Shown: positions 8,458-16,753 of the stretch, piece after piece | Position numbering within the stretch: position 1 is the stretch's first letter | How the letters are laid out: the number at the start of each line of letters is the position of its first letter | DNA from: Oscillospiraceae bacterium | Lineage (GTDB): Bacteria > Bacillota > Clostridia > Oscillospirales > Ruminococcaceae | Assembly (NCBI GenBank): GCA_017547245.1 | Contig: JAFYQD010000003.1 | Location: 186,001-250,000 of the forward strand | Length of the DNA: 64,000 nt | Direction of reading: 5' to 3' | Made by a program: the position numbers and the translations under genes | Notes under the pieces: generated by a model | What the model saw: only the letters and a program-made list of their open reading frames with translations | What the model was told of the DNA's origin: nothing | The model's database searches: none

Positions 8458-8820
8458 ATGGCAGCAGTAAACATTGAACCCAAGAAGATTATGCGCAACA
8501 GTCTGACTATGGTAAACCCCGCCGATTTTGTGGCAGTAAATGCCGCCGACGGTGCCGTTGTACCCATGTTCAGCGATTCCCGTCTGCTGATTGTCTGCCA
8601 CAACAGCGGCAGCGGCAGCGTTACCGCCACTGTGGTCAAGGGCAACGCCCTGCAGGGCGCAGGCAGCGACCTGACCCTGCAGATGACCGCCGGCGGCTAT
8701 GCCTTTGCCGTGGTGGAAAGCGGCCTTTACGGCAACACCAGCGGTGAACTGCGCGGCAAGATCTGCCTGAAGGGCAGCTCGGCCAACCTGCAGGTGGCAG
8801 CCTATCATATGCCCGAATAA
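8458..8820 (+). CDS. Small head/decoration-like protein
   Basis: 120 residues, starting at the ATG after AAAAGGAG (a TTG 6 bases earlier is possible). It is rich in Ser, Gly, Val and Ala and predicted beta, with VCHNSGSGSVTATVVKGNA. It follows the capsid gene by 28 bases, the usual place of a capsid decoration or head-fibre protein. No catalytic motif is seen. The rightward transcript meets a strong terminator just after it. Confidence 0.6.
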   Translation: MAAVNIEPKKIMRNSLTMVNPADFVAVNAADGAVVPMFSDSRLLIVCHNSGSGSVTATVVKGNALQGAGSDLTLQMTAGGYAFAVVESGLYGNTSGELRGKICLKGSSANLQVAAYHMPE

Positions 8821-8831
8821 AACAGGGCAGC

Positions 8832-8870
8832 AAAAAGCGGCAGGACCGAAGCCGGTCCTGCCGCTTTTTT
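8832..8870. terminator. Bidirectional terminator inside the phage module
   Basis: Near-perfect 17-bp stem AAAAAGCGGCAGGACCG with its complement, tetraloop AAGC, T-run on the right and A-run on the left. It would end both the rightward head operon and the leftward M23 gene, and so splits the particle genes into two transcripts. Confidence 0.85.
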
Positions 8871-8875
8871 GAAAG

Positions 8876-9643
8876 TTACATTTTGCCCATGGCCTTCAAC
8901 GGGTCGACGGCGACGCCGTGCTGATAGACCTCAAGGTGGATGTGGGATTGCAGAGATGACTCGCACGGGACAATGCCTGCCCGACCGATGACCTGGCCTG
9001 CGCTGACCCATTCCCCTTCGGAAACAGGCAGCTTTTCGCCCAGACCACAGGTGACGCTGCGCAGTCCGCTGCCGTGGTCAATTTCGACCACCCAGCCCCA
9101 AAGAGCATCTTTGCGGACCGAAGATACCGTGCCGGTTTGGATGGCCACCACATCTTCATTTTTGTCGGCGGCAAAGTCGACGCCGTTGTGGGTGCGCCAG
9201 TCTTTCAGGGTTTCGTTGCGCACCAGCTTACCTTCGGAAAAACGGTTGAAAACAGCGCCCCGCACCGGCAGCACAAATTCCGAGGTCGACTGCACCGGCG
9301 ATGCGGCGGGCTGCACCGACGGCTCGGCAGGCTCCTGCGATTCTTCGGGCAAGGAGGAAGAGTTGGATGAGGGTGACGGCGACGACGAGGGCTTGGGCTG
9401 CTCTTCTACAATTTCCTGCACGGGTGTTTGCGGTGTTTCCCAAACAAATTCCTCCTCCACCACCGTTTGTGGCTGCTGCTGCGAAATAAGCCGATTTTGT
9501 TCTTCCAGTCCGCTCAGGGTGCGGTCGGCGGCAATCCATGCAGTGGCACCTGCACCCACCAGACAGAGCGCCAACGCGGCATAAAAACCTTTTCCGGCAA
9601 AAAAGCTGACGATTTTGTGTTTGCCAAAACCACTTTGTTTCAT
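8876..9643 (-). CDS. M23 (LytM) metallopeptidase, SpoIIQ-like
   Basis: 255 residues: short cytoplasmic N-terminus, one membrane helix at about 20-38, an acidic then Ser/Pro-rich linker to about residue 120, and a LytM domain at about 125-255. The zinc site looks complete: THNGVDFAA supplies His and Asp, and HIHLEV supplies the second His pair. Clostridial SpoIIQ proteins have this layout and keep the zinc site; they link to the forespore-mother cell channel. A phage tail peptidase is the alternative but would not normally carry this anchor. It is oriented against the phage genes that flank it. Confidence 0.75.
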   Translation of the reverse strand: MKQSGFGKHKIVSFFAGKGFYAALALCLVGAGATAWIAADRTLSGLEEQNRLISQQQPQTVVEEEFVWETPQTPVQEIVEEQPKPSSSPSPSSNSSSLPEESQEPAEPSVQPAASPVQSTSEFVLPVRGAVFNRFSEGKLVRNETLKDWRTHNGVDFAADKNEDVVAIQTGTVSSVRKDALWGWVVEIDHGSGLRSVTCGLGEKLPVSEGEWVSAGQVIGRAGIVPCESSLQSHIHLEVYQHGVAVDPLKAMGKM

Positions 9644-9745
9644 AGTGTTCAGTGCCTTTCTGGTCCGCGGAAGTGTGACACAGCGGCGCTGCCGGCGGAG
9701 CCTGCGGCAAACGCCGAAAAAACTGCCAAAGCAGGTCTTTCGGGA

Positions 9746-10135
9746 TTATTCTGCACCCGATTCTTCCGAATTATGCAGGAAACGGTTTTTTTGCAGACAG
9801 CCCAGCAGCTCCCGAAGCCCCAGCACCAACAGCAGCACACCGAACAAATGGGAGGTCCACTGCTGCGGAAAGACCCCGGCGGTCCAGGACCCAACCAGCG
9901 CACCGATGCAGCCTAAAACCGCCATGGGCAAAGCCTGCCTCCAGCAGACCAGACCACGGCGGTGGTGCAGAACCAGCGAAAAGGCCCCGGTGCAGGGGAA
10001 GAAAAGCAGGTTGATGCCCGAGGCGGTCAGTCGCTCCACGCCCTGAAGGGTAAGGCAGATAAGCATGACGCAGCCGCTGCCAAACCCCAGGGAGGCCGTT
10101 ACGGCCGAGGCTGCCCCGATGAGAAAAGAAATCAT
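9746..10135 (-). CDS. TSUP (TauE/SafE) family half-transporter, C-terminal-type half
   Basis: 129 residues from the ATG at 10133-10135, which overlaps the stop of the preceding gene. It starts MISFLIGAASAVTASLGFGSG, an N-terminal glycine-rich helix typical of each TSUP repeat, and has about four membrane helices. Full-length TSUP proteins hold two such repeats in one chain of about 250 residues; here they are two proteins. The likely cargo is an anion such as a sulfur oxyanion or organic sulfonate, not determined. Confidence 0.75.
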   Translation of the reverse strand: MISFLIGAASAVTASLGFGSGCVMLICLTLQGVERLTASGINLLFFPCTGAFSLVLHHRRGLVCWRQALPMAVLGCIGALVGSWTAGVFPQQWTSHLFGVLLLVLGLRELLGCLQKNRFLHNSEESGAE

Positions 10136-10518
10136 CCGCCCACCCCCAACAGCGCAAGAATGCCGCTGAAGCGCAGCCCCGAATAAAGCAGAAAAAGGGC
10201 AAAGACCAGCCGCAGCAGACGCGGACGGATTTTGGGCAGCAGAAGGCTTCCTGCGGCAGCACCCACCAGCCCTCCGGGCAGATAGGGAAGCAGGTTGGCC
10301 AAAGAAACATGGCCCTGCAGCAGATAGAATGCGCCCGAAACCACGGCCAAAGGGACGGTGACCGCCAACATGGTGGCGTGGCATTGGGCGGTGGAAAGAC
10401 CGCGATGGCGCAAGACCGGCAGCAGCAACAATCCGCCGCCGGCCCCCAACAGGCCGCAGAGCAGACCGGCAAAAAAACCGACAAACAGGTCGACAAAACG
10501 ATCAGGAGGTCGATTCAT
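10132..10518 (-). CDS. TSUP (TauE/SafE) family half-transporter, N-terminal-type half
   Basis: 128 residues from the ATG at 10516-10518. The stretch FVGFFAGLLCGLLGAGGGLL is the signature first helix with a glycine-rich turn of TauE/SafE proteins, followed by three or four more helices. It overlaps the partner gene by 4 bases, so the two are translationally coupled and probably form a heterodimer that equals one full transporter. It lies between the SpoIIQ-like gene and the phage connector gene, transcribed leftward. Confidence 0.78.
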   Translation of the reverse strand: MNRPPDRFVDLFVGFFAGLLCGLLGAGGGLLLLPVLRHRGLSTAQCHATMLAVTVPLAVVSGAFYLLQGHVSLANLLPYLPGGLVGAAAGSLLLPKIRPRLLRLVFALFLLYSGLRFSGILALLGVGG

Positions 10519-10617
10519 GGGCAGACCGCCTTTCGTAAAAATAAGAGATTGCCGATGACTATTTTGTGCGCACCCGTGCAGTTTATCCTGATCCAAACAA
10601 GAAAGGAGAGAGAAGAT

Positions 10618-10968
10618 ATGACTGTATATGAACTTTTGACAGCAGCCGCAGCGCTGTTTTTTGAAACCGATCTTTCGGCCTACAGCGAGATTGCCCTGCC
10701 CTTTGTCAACATGATTTTGAACGAGTGTTTTGAGGCGAACAACCGCATCCGCCGCCGCAGCGGAAAGGAAAGCCTGACAACCGTGCCGGTGCTGACCAGC
10801 CTGTACGAGCAGGTTCCATATGAAGAACGGTTGGTAAGACTGGCCCTGCCCTACGGTCTGGCCGCAAAACTGATTTATGACGAGCAGGACAGCGCCCGAA
10901 TGAATTATTTTTTGAGCGAGTATGCCAACCGTGTAAACCAATGCGACAGATGGGTGGTGGCATTTTGA
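10618..10968 (+). CDS. Phage head-tail connector-like protein
   Basis: 116 residues after GAAAGGAGAG. All-helical pattern with MTVYELLTAAAALFFE at the start, an ALPFVNMILNECFEANNRIRR segment and an ending helix with YANRVNQC. This resembles the small helical adaptor proteins that dock under the portal (P22 gp4-like or HK97 gp6-like). Its place directly before the large hub-like protein fits. No search was possible. Confidence 0.6.
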   Translation: MTVYELLTAAAALFFETDLSAYSEIALPFVNMILNECFEANNRIRRRSGKESLTTVPVLTSLYEQVPYEERLVRLALPYGLAAKLIYDEQDSARMNYFLSEYANRVNQCDRWVVAF

Positions 10969-12827
10969 AAACAGTTGCCATGAGGGGCGCAAGTGCGGCA
11001 AAACACATTTCCACCTATTCCAGCTTTGTGGGGGTGGATTTTTCCACCGACCCGATGCTGGTGGATAAAAAGCACAGCCCGTATGCCCTGAACCTGGTGG
11101 CCGACGACGGCGGCATGCCCGAAAAACGCCCCGGGTGGCGTACCCTTTTTCAGATGGAAGGGAGAATCAACGGGTTGTTCCATTGCCGCATTGACGAAAA
11201 AGAACACTGCCTTTGTCATGCCGGAAGCGGCCTGTGGGAGGTGGATTTGGAAAACCCCGAAACCGATCCCGTTTTGCTGCGTGAAGGGCTGAATGATGCC
11301 GCCAGCCGCAGCTTCTTTTTGCAGGACAGGCTGTATCTGCTGACCGGTCGTGAATATCTGGTGTATGACGGAAAGGCGGTGGCAGAGGTGGAGGGCTATG
11401 TGCCCACCCTGCAGATCAACCGTCTGCCCGACGGCAGCGGCGGTCTGGCTTTGGAGGCCGAAAACCTGCTTGACCCCAGAGGGGTTGAGGAGTTTTGCGC
11501 AAACAGCTCCAAAAAGTATCAGCTGAGCCGCACAGGGTTGGACCAAACCCCCGTGGTTTGCTGGGTGCTGGACAGCAACGGGGAATGGGTGGAGAAAACA
11601 GAGGACAGCGATTTTACGGTGGACCGGGAAAAGGGGATTGTCACATTTAATACGGCACCCGCAACCTCCGACCTGGTCAATGTAAGAATTCTTTCCTCCA
11701 AAACCACCCCGGGCAATGCCGATAAGATTAAAAAGGCCAGAAACTGTGCCGTTTTTAACGAAGGCACGGTGTTTGTTTGCGGCAGCGTAAAGGGTCAGGA
11801 CTTCCGCAGCGGATATCTTAGACCCGACTATTTCCCGGCCAACGGATATGACCGTGTGGGCAGCGATGAAAACGACATTGTGGGATACTGCCGTTTGGGG
11901 GAATATCTTGGCATCATCAAAGAGGATTCGGAAGAGAACAGCACCCTGTTTTTGCGCTGGCAGGAAACCGAAAAGGATGACCAGGGCAACGAATATGTGG
12001 TCTTTTTCAAAAAGGCAGGCATTGTTGGTGTGGGGGCGCTTTCGGCGGCTTCCATCGGGCGGCTGGTGGACGAACCACTCTTTTTGACCCGCCGCGGCAT
12101 TTATGGGGTGACCTCAAACGCTTTGACCGAAAACCATTCGGTGCAGAACCGCAGCCTTTACTGCAACAACCGCCTGACCGCCGAACCCAATCTGGAAAAA
12201 GCCTGTACGGTGGAATGGAAGGGGCGTTTTCTGGTTTGCGTCAACAACCACTGCTATCTGTTGGAATCCCAAAGAAAAAGCAGTCCCTATGGCAGCAGCG
12301 GTCAGGTGTATGAGTGCTATTATTGGGAAAACATTCCGGCCGTATGCTTTATGGAACGGCAGGACCACCTGTTTTTTGGCACCCACGACGGCCGAATCTG
12401 CCGCTTTAACACCGACAGGGAAAAACTGGACCGCTTCAGCGATGACGGGGAGGCCATCCCTGTGGTATGGACAACCTGTATGGATGATGACGGGTACCCC
12501 ACACGGCTGAAAACCCTGGAAAAACGGGGATGCGTGGTGACGGTAAAACCCTTTGTGCGCAGCAGCGTTGAAATCTGTTTGAGAACCGACCGTGACCCCA
12601 TTGCCAAAGAGGTGCGCAAGGGTTGGGTGGATATTTTTGATTGGGAACAGATTGACTTTAATCGGTTTACCTTTGATTCCAACGATGGCGCACGTGATAT
12701 TTCGGTGGGCACAAGGGTGCGCAATTACCGCAGGCTGCAGTTTGTGGTGCGCAGCAATGCCGTAAACGAGGGCTTTGGCATCTATCAAATCTCCAAAACC
12801 TTCCGTTTGGGCAAGGTGCCCCGATAA
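10965..12827 (+). CDS. Large phage tail hub-like protein
   Basis: About 620 residues. I choose the TTG at 10965, which overlaps the preceding stop (TTGA) and has GGGTGGTGG upstream; ATG codons at 10941 and 10950 lack an RBS. The N-terminal part (SSFVGVDFSTDPMLVDKKHSP, then YALNLVADDGGMPEKRPGWR) followed by repeated beta strands and short aromatic motifs suggests a beta-propeller-like hub, as in P22 gp10-type short-tail proteins. No tape-measure gene exists nearby, which also points to a short tail. Confidence 0.6.
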   Translation: MKTVAMRGASAAKHISTYSSFVGVDFSTDPMLVDKKHSPYALNLVADDGGMPEKRPGWRTLFQMEGRINGLFHCRIDEKEHCLCHAGSGLWEVDLENPETDPVLLREGLNDAASRSFFLQDRLYLLTGREYLVYDGKAVAEVEGYVPTLQINRLPDGSGGLALEAENLLDPRGVEEFCANSSKKYQLSRTGLDQTPVVCWVLDSNGEWVEKTEDSDFTVDREKGIVTFNTAPATSDLVNVRILSSKTTPGNADKIKKARNCAVFNEGTVFVCGSVKGQDFRSGYLRPDYFPANGYDRVGSDENDIVGYCRLGEYLGIIKEDSEENSTLFLRWQETEKDDQGNEYVVFFKKAGIVGVGALSAASIGRLVDEPLFLTRRGIYGVTSNALTENHSVQNRSLYCNNRLTAEPNLEKACTVEWKGRFLVCVNNHCYLLESQRKSSPYGSSGQVYECYYWENIPAVCFMERQDHLFFGTHDGRICRFNTDREKLDRFSDDGEAIPVVWTTCMDDDGYPTRLKTLEKRGCVVTVKPFVRSSVEICLRTDRDPIAKEVRKGWVDIFDWEQIDFNRFTFDSNDGARDISVGTRVRNYRRLQFVVRSNAVNEGFGIYQISKTFRLGKVPR

Positions 12828-12845
12828 AAGAAAAGGAGGGACAGA

Positions 12846-13484
12846 ATGAGCATTCTGGATCATAAAATCAATCAAATTGATATTGATATGGCAGGTGTGA
12901 CCGCCCTGCCCGATGTTCTGACCGGCTCGGCAGACGAGAACAAAAGGCTGTTTGACCGTCTGGTAAGTCAGGTTGTCAGCCGGCACTTCAACGCCCTGTT
13001 GGAAGAACTGACTTCCCAAATGGGTGCGGAACAGATTGGCGCTGCGCTGCAGGGCATTGAAGGAACCACCGTACAACAGGTTTTAAGCGGTCTGAAAAAA
13101 GATATTGACTCGGCTGCCTTTGCGGCAGGCAGTGTAAGCAGTGTGTTTGGACGTGCTGGCAATGTGGTGGCCCAAAGCGGTGACTATACCCCCCAGCAGG
13201 TGGGTGCGGCACCGGCCATCCACTGCGCACAGGTGACCATTGGCACCCAGTGGAGTGAAGACGGGGACCGTTGGGTACAGCCCTTTGAACATGAACTGGT
13301 AACCACCAACACCCGTGTGGACCTTTGCCCCGACAGCACAGTGATGCTGAAGCTTGGAAAAGCCGGCGCCACCTGTTTGTATGTAGAGAACAACAACGGC
13401 ACAGCGCAGGCGGTGGTTATGGGGAATGCACCTGAAGAAGAACTGCTGGTGCAGGCAGACTTTGTGGAGGTGACTGCGGTATGA
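12846..13484 (+). CDS. Phage tail fibre-like protein
   Basis: 212 residues after AAAAGGAGG. An N-terminal helical part (residues 1-90) leads to SVFGRAGNVVAQSGDYTPQQ, a motif widely seen in tail fibres and tail-associated adhesins, then a beta-rich end. The C-terminus (VQADFVEVTAV) overlaps the next gene by 4 bases. Confidence 0.7.
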   Translation: MSILDHKINQIDIDMAGVTALPDVLTGSADENKRLFDRLVSQVVSRHFNALLEELTSQMGAEQIGAALQGIEGTTVQQVLSGLKKDIDSAAFAAGSVSSVFGRAGNVVAQSGDYTPQQVGAAPAIHCAQVTIGTQWSEDGDRWVQPFEHELVTTNTRVDLCPDSTVMLKLGKAGATCLYVENNNGTAQAVVMGNAPEEELLVQADFVEVTAV

Positions 13485-14317
13485 CCATCAATGGCAGAGG
13501 ATATTGCGGCGGCGCACAAAGCCGCCTGAACCTGACGGTGGTAAGCGGACTGACCCAGCCTGAAAACCCTGCCAACAACACCATCTGGCTGAACAGCGAC
13601 CTGGCGGTAAACGGCGTTTATATCGGCCCCACCTGCGAGGTGATGAACCCTCAGGTTGGGGCTGTGTGGATCAACAACTCCACACGCTATCACCCCGATA
13701 CCGCTTTGGAAATCAGCTCGGTTACCTGCACCATGGTTGTTTCGCAGCAGCCTTTTCTGCTGATTAATATTCTGCAGGTAAGCCAGTGGGACGGCGAAGA
13801 ATGGGTGCACTGTGACGGTGCTGTTTTTTCCAACTATGAATGGACCGATATGGCGCTTTATATCTTCTACCACGGCACCATGAATGTGGATTTCCCCGTG
13901 GGGGTGGGTTATGCGTCGTCGGCGTCGGCTGCGGTGGAAAACAACCATTCCCCCACCCACAACAGCGAATACATGGTGGTGGAAGGGGATGGAGAAGCCA
14001 TCTATTGCACCGTGACCACCAAACAGGGCTGCGGTGTTGATGCGGGCCGTTTTGCAACGCTGGGCATCGGTTACAGCAAACAGGGCGGCACCCTGACCTC
14101 TTCCAGACTGTACTGCGGCTTTACCACCAATTTGGATTCGCCGCTTTCCTTTGCGGAGGCAGACAATGCTCAAAGTGTACAGCTGACATCTTCGGCCGAA
14201 CTGCAGGAAGTGACCGTTCCCATTGAGTGTGCAGGTTTGGTGCGCCCGACCGTCAAGTTCCAAAGCAGCAGCTCGGACCCTTATTCGCTGGCCATTCACT
14301 ATTGGGTACTTACTTAA
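13481..14317 (+). CDS. Phage tail-associated beta-rich protein
   Basis: 278 residues, starting in an ATGA overlap with the fibre gene before it. It contains PENPANNTIWLNSD, a form common in phage baseplate and fibre proteins, and many short beta-type repeats rich in Ser, Thr and Val with few charged residues. No enzyme motif seen. Probably a structural part of the tail tip or fibre. Confidence 0.55.
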   Translation: MTINGRGYCGGAQSRLNLTVVSGLTQPENPANNTIWLNSDLAVNGVYIGPTCEVMNPQVGAVWINNSTRYHPDTALEISSVTCTMVVSQQPFLLINILQVSQWDGEEWVHCDGAVFSNYEWTDMALYIFYHGTMNVDFPVGVGYASSASAAVENNHSPTHNSEYMVVEGDGEAIYCTVTTKQGCGVDAGRFATLGIGYSKQGGTLTSSRLYCGFTTNLDSPLSFAEADNAQSVQLTSSAELQEVTVPIECAGLVRPTVKFQSSSSDPYSLAIHYWVLT

Positions 14318-14329
14318 GGAGGTGGAAGA

Positions 14330-14632
14330 ATGATCAGAGGAACAACACCTACCCATCGGTTTGCTTTGCCTGTGGGTATGGAAAACATCAAAGAGGTGCG
14401 GGTGACCTATGCCCAGAAGGGCAGACCTGTGCTGACCAAAAAGAACAACGACTGCAGCGTGGAGGGAAGAAACCTTTCGGTAAGGCTGAGCCAGACAGAT
14501 ACTTTTCTGTTTGATCCCGGCCACGAGGTGGAAATTCAGCTGAGAATTTTGACCCCCACCGGCGATGCCCTTGCCAGCGAAATCATCAGAACCACCGTGG
14601 AACGATGCCTTGAGAATGAGGTGATGGCATGA
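14330..14632 (+). CDS. Conserved small phage structural protein, unknown role
   Basis: 100 residues after AAGGAGGTGG. The pattern PTHRFALPVGMENIKEVRVT, a middle Lys-rich turn, LSQTDTFLF and a C-terminal LRILTPTGDALASE suggests one compact beta domain. Similar short proteins sit among fibre genes of Firmicute prophages. It overlaps the collagen-like gene by 4 bases. Confidence 0.55.
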   Translation: MIRGTTPTHRFALPVGMENIKEVRVTYAQKGRPVLTKKNNDCSVEGRNLSVRLSQTDTFLFDPGHEVEIQLRILTPTGDALASEIIRTTVERCLENEVMA

Positions 14633-15093
14633 GTATTTCGGAAAATCAGCGGTTTTTTGGAAATACCGAGTTTTCCCGGACGGAACAGAGCTTCTCGACT
14701 GGTTTTAATTCCATAACGCCGGTGCATGGCCTTGACGGCAAAGACGGCCGTGATGGCAGAGACGGTCGTGACGGTGTGGATGGCCGCAATGGTCTTGACG
14801 GCCGTGATGGTGTGGACGGCCGCAACGGCCTTGATGGCCGTGACGGTACGGATGGTTATACCCCGGTAAGGGGAGTGGATTACTGGACCGAAAGCGACCG
14901 CAGCGAGATGATAAAGGAGTTGGCACAGGCGGTGGGACTGCCGGCTGTAACAACTGCAGACAATGGAAAAATTCTGCAGGTTGTAAACGGCATCTGGACA
15001 CTTGTGCCCCTGCAAAGCGGCGGAACCGGGGCCGGTGGTGCCGACAGGCTGGGACAAGGGCTGCTTGGCAGTATGATTTTGGGAGGAGTGTAA
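14629..15093 (+). CDS. Collagen-like phage fibre protein
   Basis: 154 residues. About residues 33-76 are Gly-X-Y triplets of the form GRDG/GLDG/GVDG/GRNG, forming a short triple-helix shaft. It is followed by GYTPVRGVDYWTESDRSEM, a segment common in phage fibres, and a C-terminal DNGKILQVVNGIW motif that recurs in the next gene's product. It should trimerise and act as a spacer holding a receptor-binding end. Confidence 0.75.
   Translation: MSISENQRFFGNTEFSRTEQSFSTGFNSITPVHGLDGKDGRDGRDGRDGVDGRNGLDGRDGVDGRNGLDGRDGTDGYTPVRGVDYWTESDRSEMIKELAQAVGLPAVTTADNGKILQVVNGIWTLVPLQSGGTGAGGADRLGQGLLGSMILGGV
14728..14856 (+). repeat. Collagen-like triplet repeat tract
   Basis: About 43 codons in 9-base units, mainly GGCCGTGAC-like and GGTGTGGAT-like, encoding G-X-D and G-R-N repeats. 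Such tracts vary in copy number by slippage. Confidence 0.8.
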
Positions 15094-15099
15094 TATTTT

Positions 15100-15744
15100 A
15101 TGGCCTATAATAAACAAAACTTTTTGGATGGACAGGTGTTGAAGGCGGAACACCTGAACCACATGGAAGAAGGGTTTGAAAATCTTTCGTGGAATGACCT
15201 GAAGCACAAACCCTTTGGCAGCATTGCATTGAGCGACAGCTGCAGTTTTGCCGCCGCGCCTGCCGTGTATTTTGATTTGGCAGGTCAGATGAAGTTTTAT
15301 AAAATCTCTGACCTGACCCCCGACTATAACGATCTGCTGCACACCGTTTTCACCCTGAATAAGGATGGCACGGCAACAGAAGTTGCCCCCAAGGCAGAAG
15401 AATTTATGCTCAACAATGAGACTGTCTGCTGTTTTGCAACAGAAAACTATGCCTTTGGGGTAGCCTATGCCACAGGCGAAGTTGAAACAGACTATGGTGT
15501 GATAACCCTGCCCGAAACCGGTACCTATATGGGCTGGGCAGCAGACAGCGCCCTACCTGCAACAATGACGGTTGGCTTTCGCTGTGAATATCTGAAGCAG
15601 CTGGATGAAAAGTATTTGCCCGAAAGCAGCGGGGCAGACGGACTTCCCCAAGTAACCGCAGACGACAACGGAAAGCTGCTGCAGGTGGTTGGCGGTAAAT
15701 GGGCTGCCGTAACCATTGCCAACGGAAACGGGGTGGCTTACTGA
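15100..15744 (+). CDS. Phage tail/fibre-associated protein
   Basis: 214 residues. It starts MAYNKQNFLDGQVLKAEHLN, then HMEEGFENLSW, a motif common at the N-terminus of baseplate-attached fibre proteins. The C-terminal DNGKLLQVVGGKWAAV repeats the module found at the end of the collagen-like protein just upstream. Its stop overlaps the next start (TGATG). Probably a fibre component that attaches to the tail. Confidence 0.6.
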   Translation: MAYNKQNFLDGQVLKAEHLNHMEEGFENLSWNDLKHKPFGSIALSDSCSFAAAPAVYFDLAGQMKFYKISDLTPDYNDLLHTVFTLNKDGTATEVAPKAEEFMLNNETVCCFATENYAFGVAYATGEVETDYGVITLPETGTYMGWAADSALPATMTVGFRCEYLKQLDEKYLPESSGADGLPQVTADDNGKLLQVVGGKWAAVTIANGNGVAY

Positions 15745-16652
15745 TGGCAAATGTATTTATTGAAGAAAGCACCATGACGGCAATCGGCGATGCCATCCGT
15801 GCGAAAACCGGTGGTACCGGCGGCATTCTTCCTGCCAATATGCCTGCTGAAATTGCTAACATCACTACTGGTGGTGGCGGTGGGGTCACAAACACTTCGG
15901 GCGGTTTGATTTTTCCTGCCGATATAACGGCATCTTCTGCTAATGTGTTTGATCAAAACACCATAAGTGGTTATATACGTGTGGAAATTCCTGAAGACGG
16001 TATTCCTCTTGGTGGATGGGCTTATTGGTATCTCAAGGGAACAAATAGTGCTGGTAGCTCTGTTGGTACAATCGAGGAAGGCCAATACCTTATGGCTCCG
16101 GGTGAAGAGTTGACGGTTAAATCCACAAGCATGGGCAGGACGGTTTACAGTCTTGCGGAATACACCCATACTATCAGCGGTGCATATCACATGAGCTGCA
16201 ATGTAAACAATCCGATTTTCTACTTTTTGCAGCCCAATGCCTATATTCAGAATAAGATTCTTTACGCTGGTGAAGGCACAAAGGGTTTGTTTGGATCTAT
16301 TGGCTACAACAGTACAAAATGCATCGAACCCTATGCGATAGAAGGCATTGATTTGCGTGGTTCTTTGGTAAAAAGACTGCCTGATTATATTTTTCATCGA
16401 AACAGCAACATTAAAAAACTGTGGCTTTCGGAAGTTTTTGAGTATTTTACCGGCGCAAACTTTGCCGGCACAGATGTAGGCATTGAAGAACTTCACTTTA
16501 CAGCCCAAACACCGTTCGCTGTTGGCAGCAGTTCTGTGTTTAGCAGCTTACCCACCACCTGCAAAATCTACGTTCCTGCCGGCACTCTTTCGGCATATAC
16601 AAGTGCGACATACTATCCGAGTGCATCCACTTACACCTATATTGAAGAATAA
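15744..16652 (+). CDS. Fibre tip protein with BspA-like C-terminal repeat
   Basis: 302 residues from the ATG at 15744. The start (IEESTMTAIGDAIRAKTGG) is the small fibre-attachment segment common in gut phages. A glycine-rich hinge follows at about residue 48. The last 80 residues have the BspA/leucine-rich type ending (TTCKIYVPAGTLSAYTSATY), often used for host-surface binding. From about base 15890 codon use shifts to A/T-ending codons unlike the genes on either side, suggesting a separately acquired tip. Confidence 0.65.
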   Translation: MANVFIEESTMTAIGDAIRAKTGGTGGILPANMPAEIANITTGGGGGVTNTSGGLIFPADITASSANVFDQNTISGYIRVEIPEDGIPLGGWAYWYLKGTNSAGSSVGTIEEGQYLMAPGEELTVKSTSMGRTVYSLAEYTHTISGAYHMSCNVNNPIFYFLQPNAYIQNKILYAGEGTKGLFGSIGYNSTKCIEPYAIEGIDLRGSLVKRLPDYIFHRNSNIKKLWLSEVFEYFTGANFAGTDVGIEELHFTAQTPFAVGSSSVFSSLPTTCKIYVPAGTLSAYTSATYYPSASTYTYIEE

Positions 16653-16710
16653 GGCCGAATCAGCCTGAGACGTTAGGGTCAAAGGCAAAAAACAATTGGA
16701 AAAGCGAAGC

Positions 16711-16740
16711 AAACGGCAGGCTTTGGCCTGCCGTTTGTGT
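16711..16740 (+). terminator. Hairpin after the fibre genes
   Basis: Ten-bp stem AAACGGCAGG/CCTGCCGTTT, 6-base loop. The T-run is short, so it may only weaken transcription into the lysis genes. Confidence 0.45.
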
Positions 16741-16753
16741 TGGAGGCGATGTT

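Noticed and set aside
10941-10964. ATG starts for the tail hub protein
   Set aside because: Both ATGs lie within the previous gene without an RBS; the TTG coupled to the previous stop is better, although not proven.
14728-14856. Repeats that look array-like
   Set aside because: They are in-frame collagen triplets; unit length is 9 bases, there are no spacers, and no CRISPR-associated genes are near.
12846-16652. Diversity-generating retroelement acting on the fibre genes
   Set aside because: No reverse transcriptase gene and no template repeat were found in the window.
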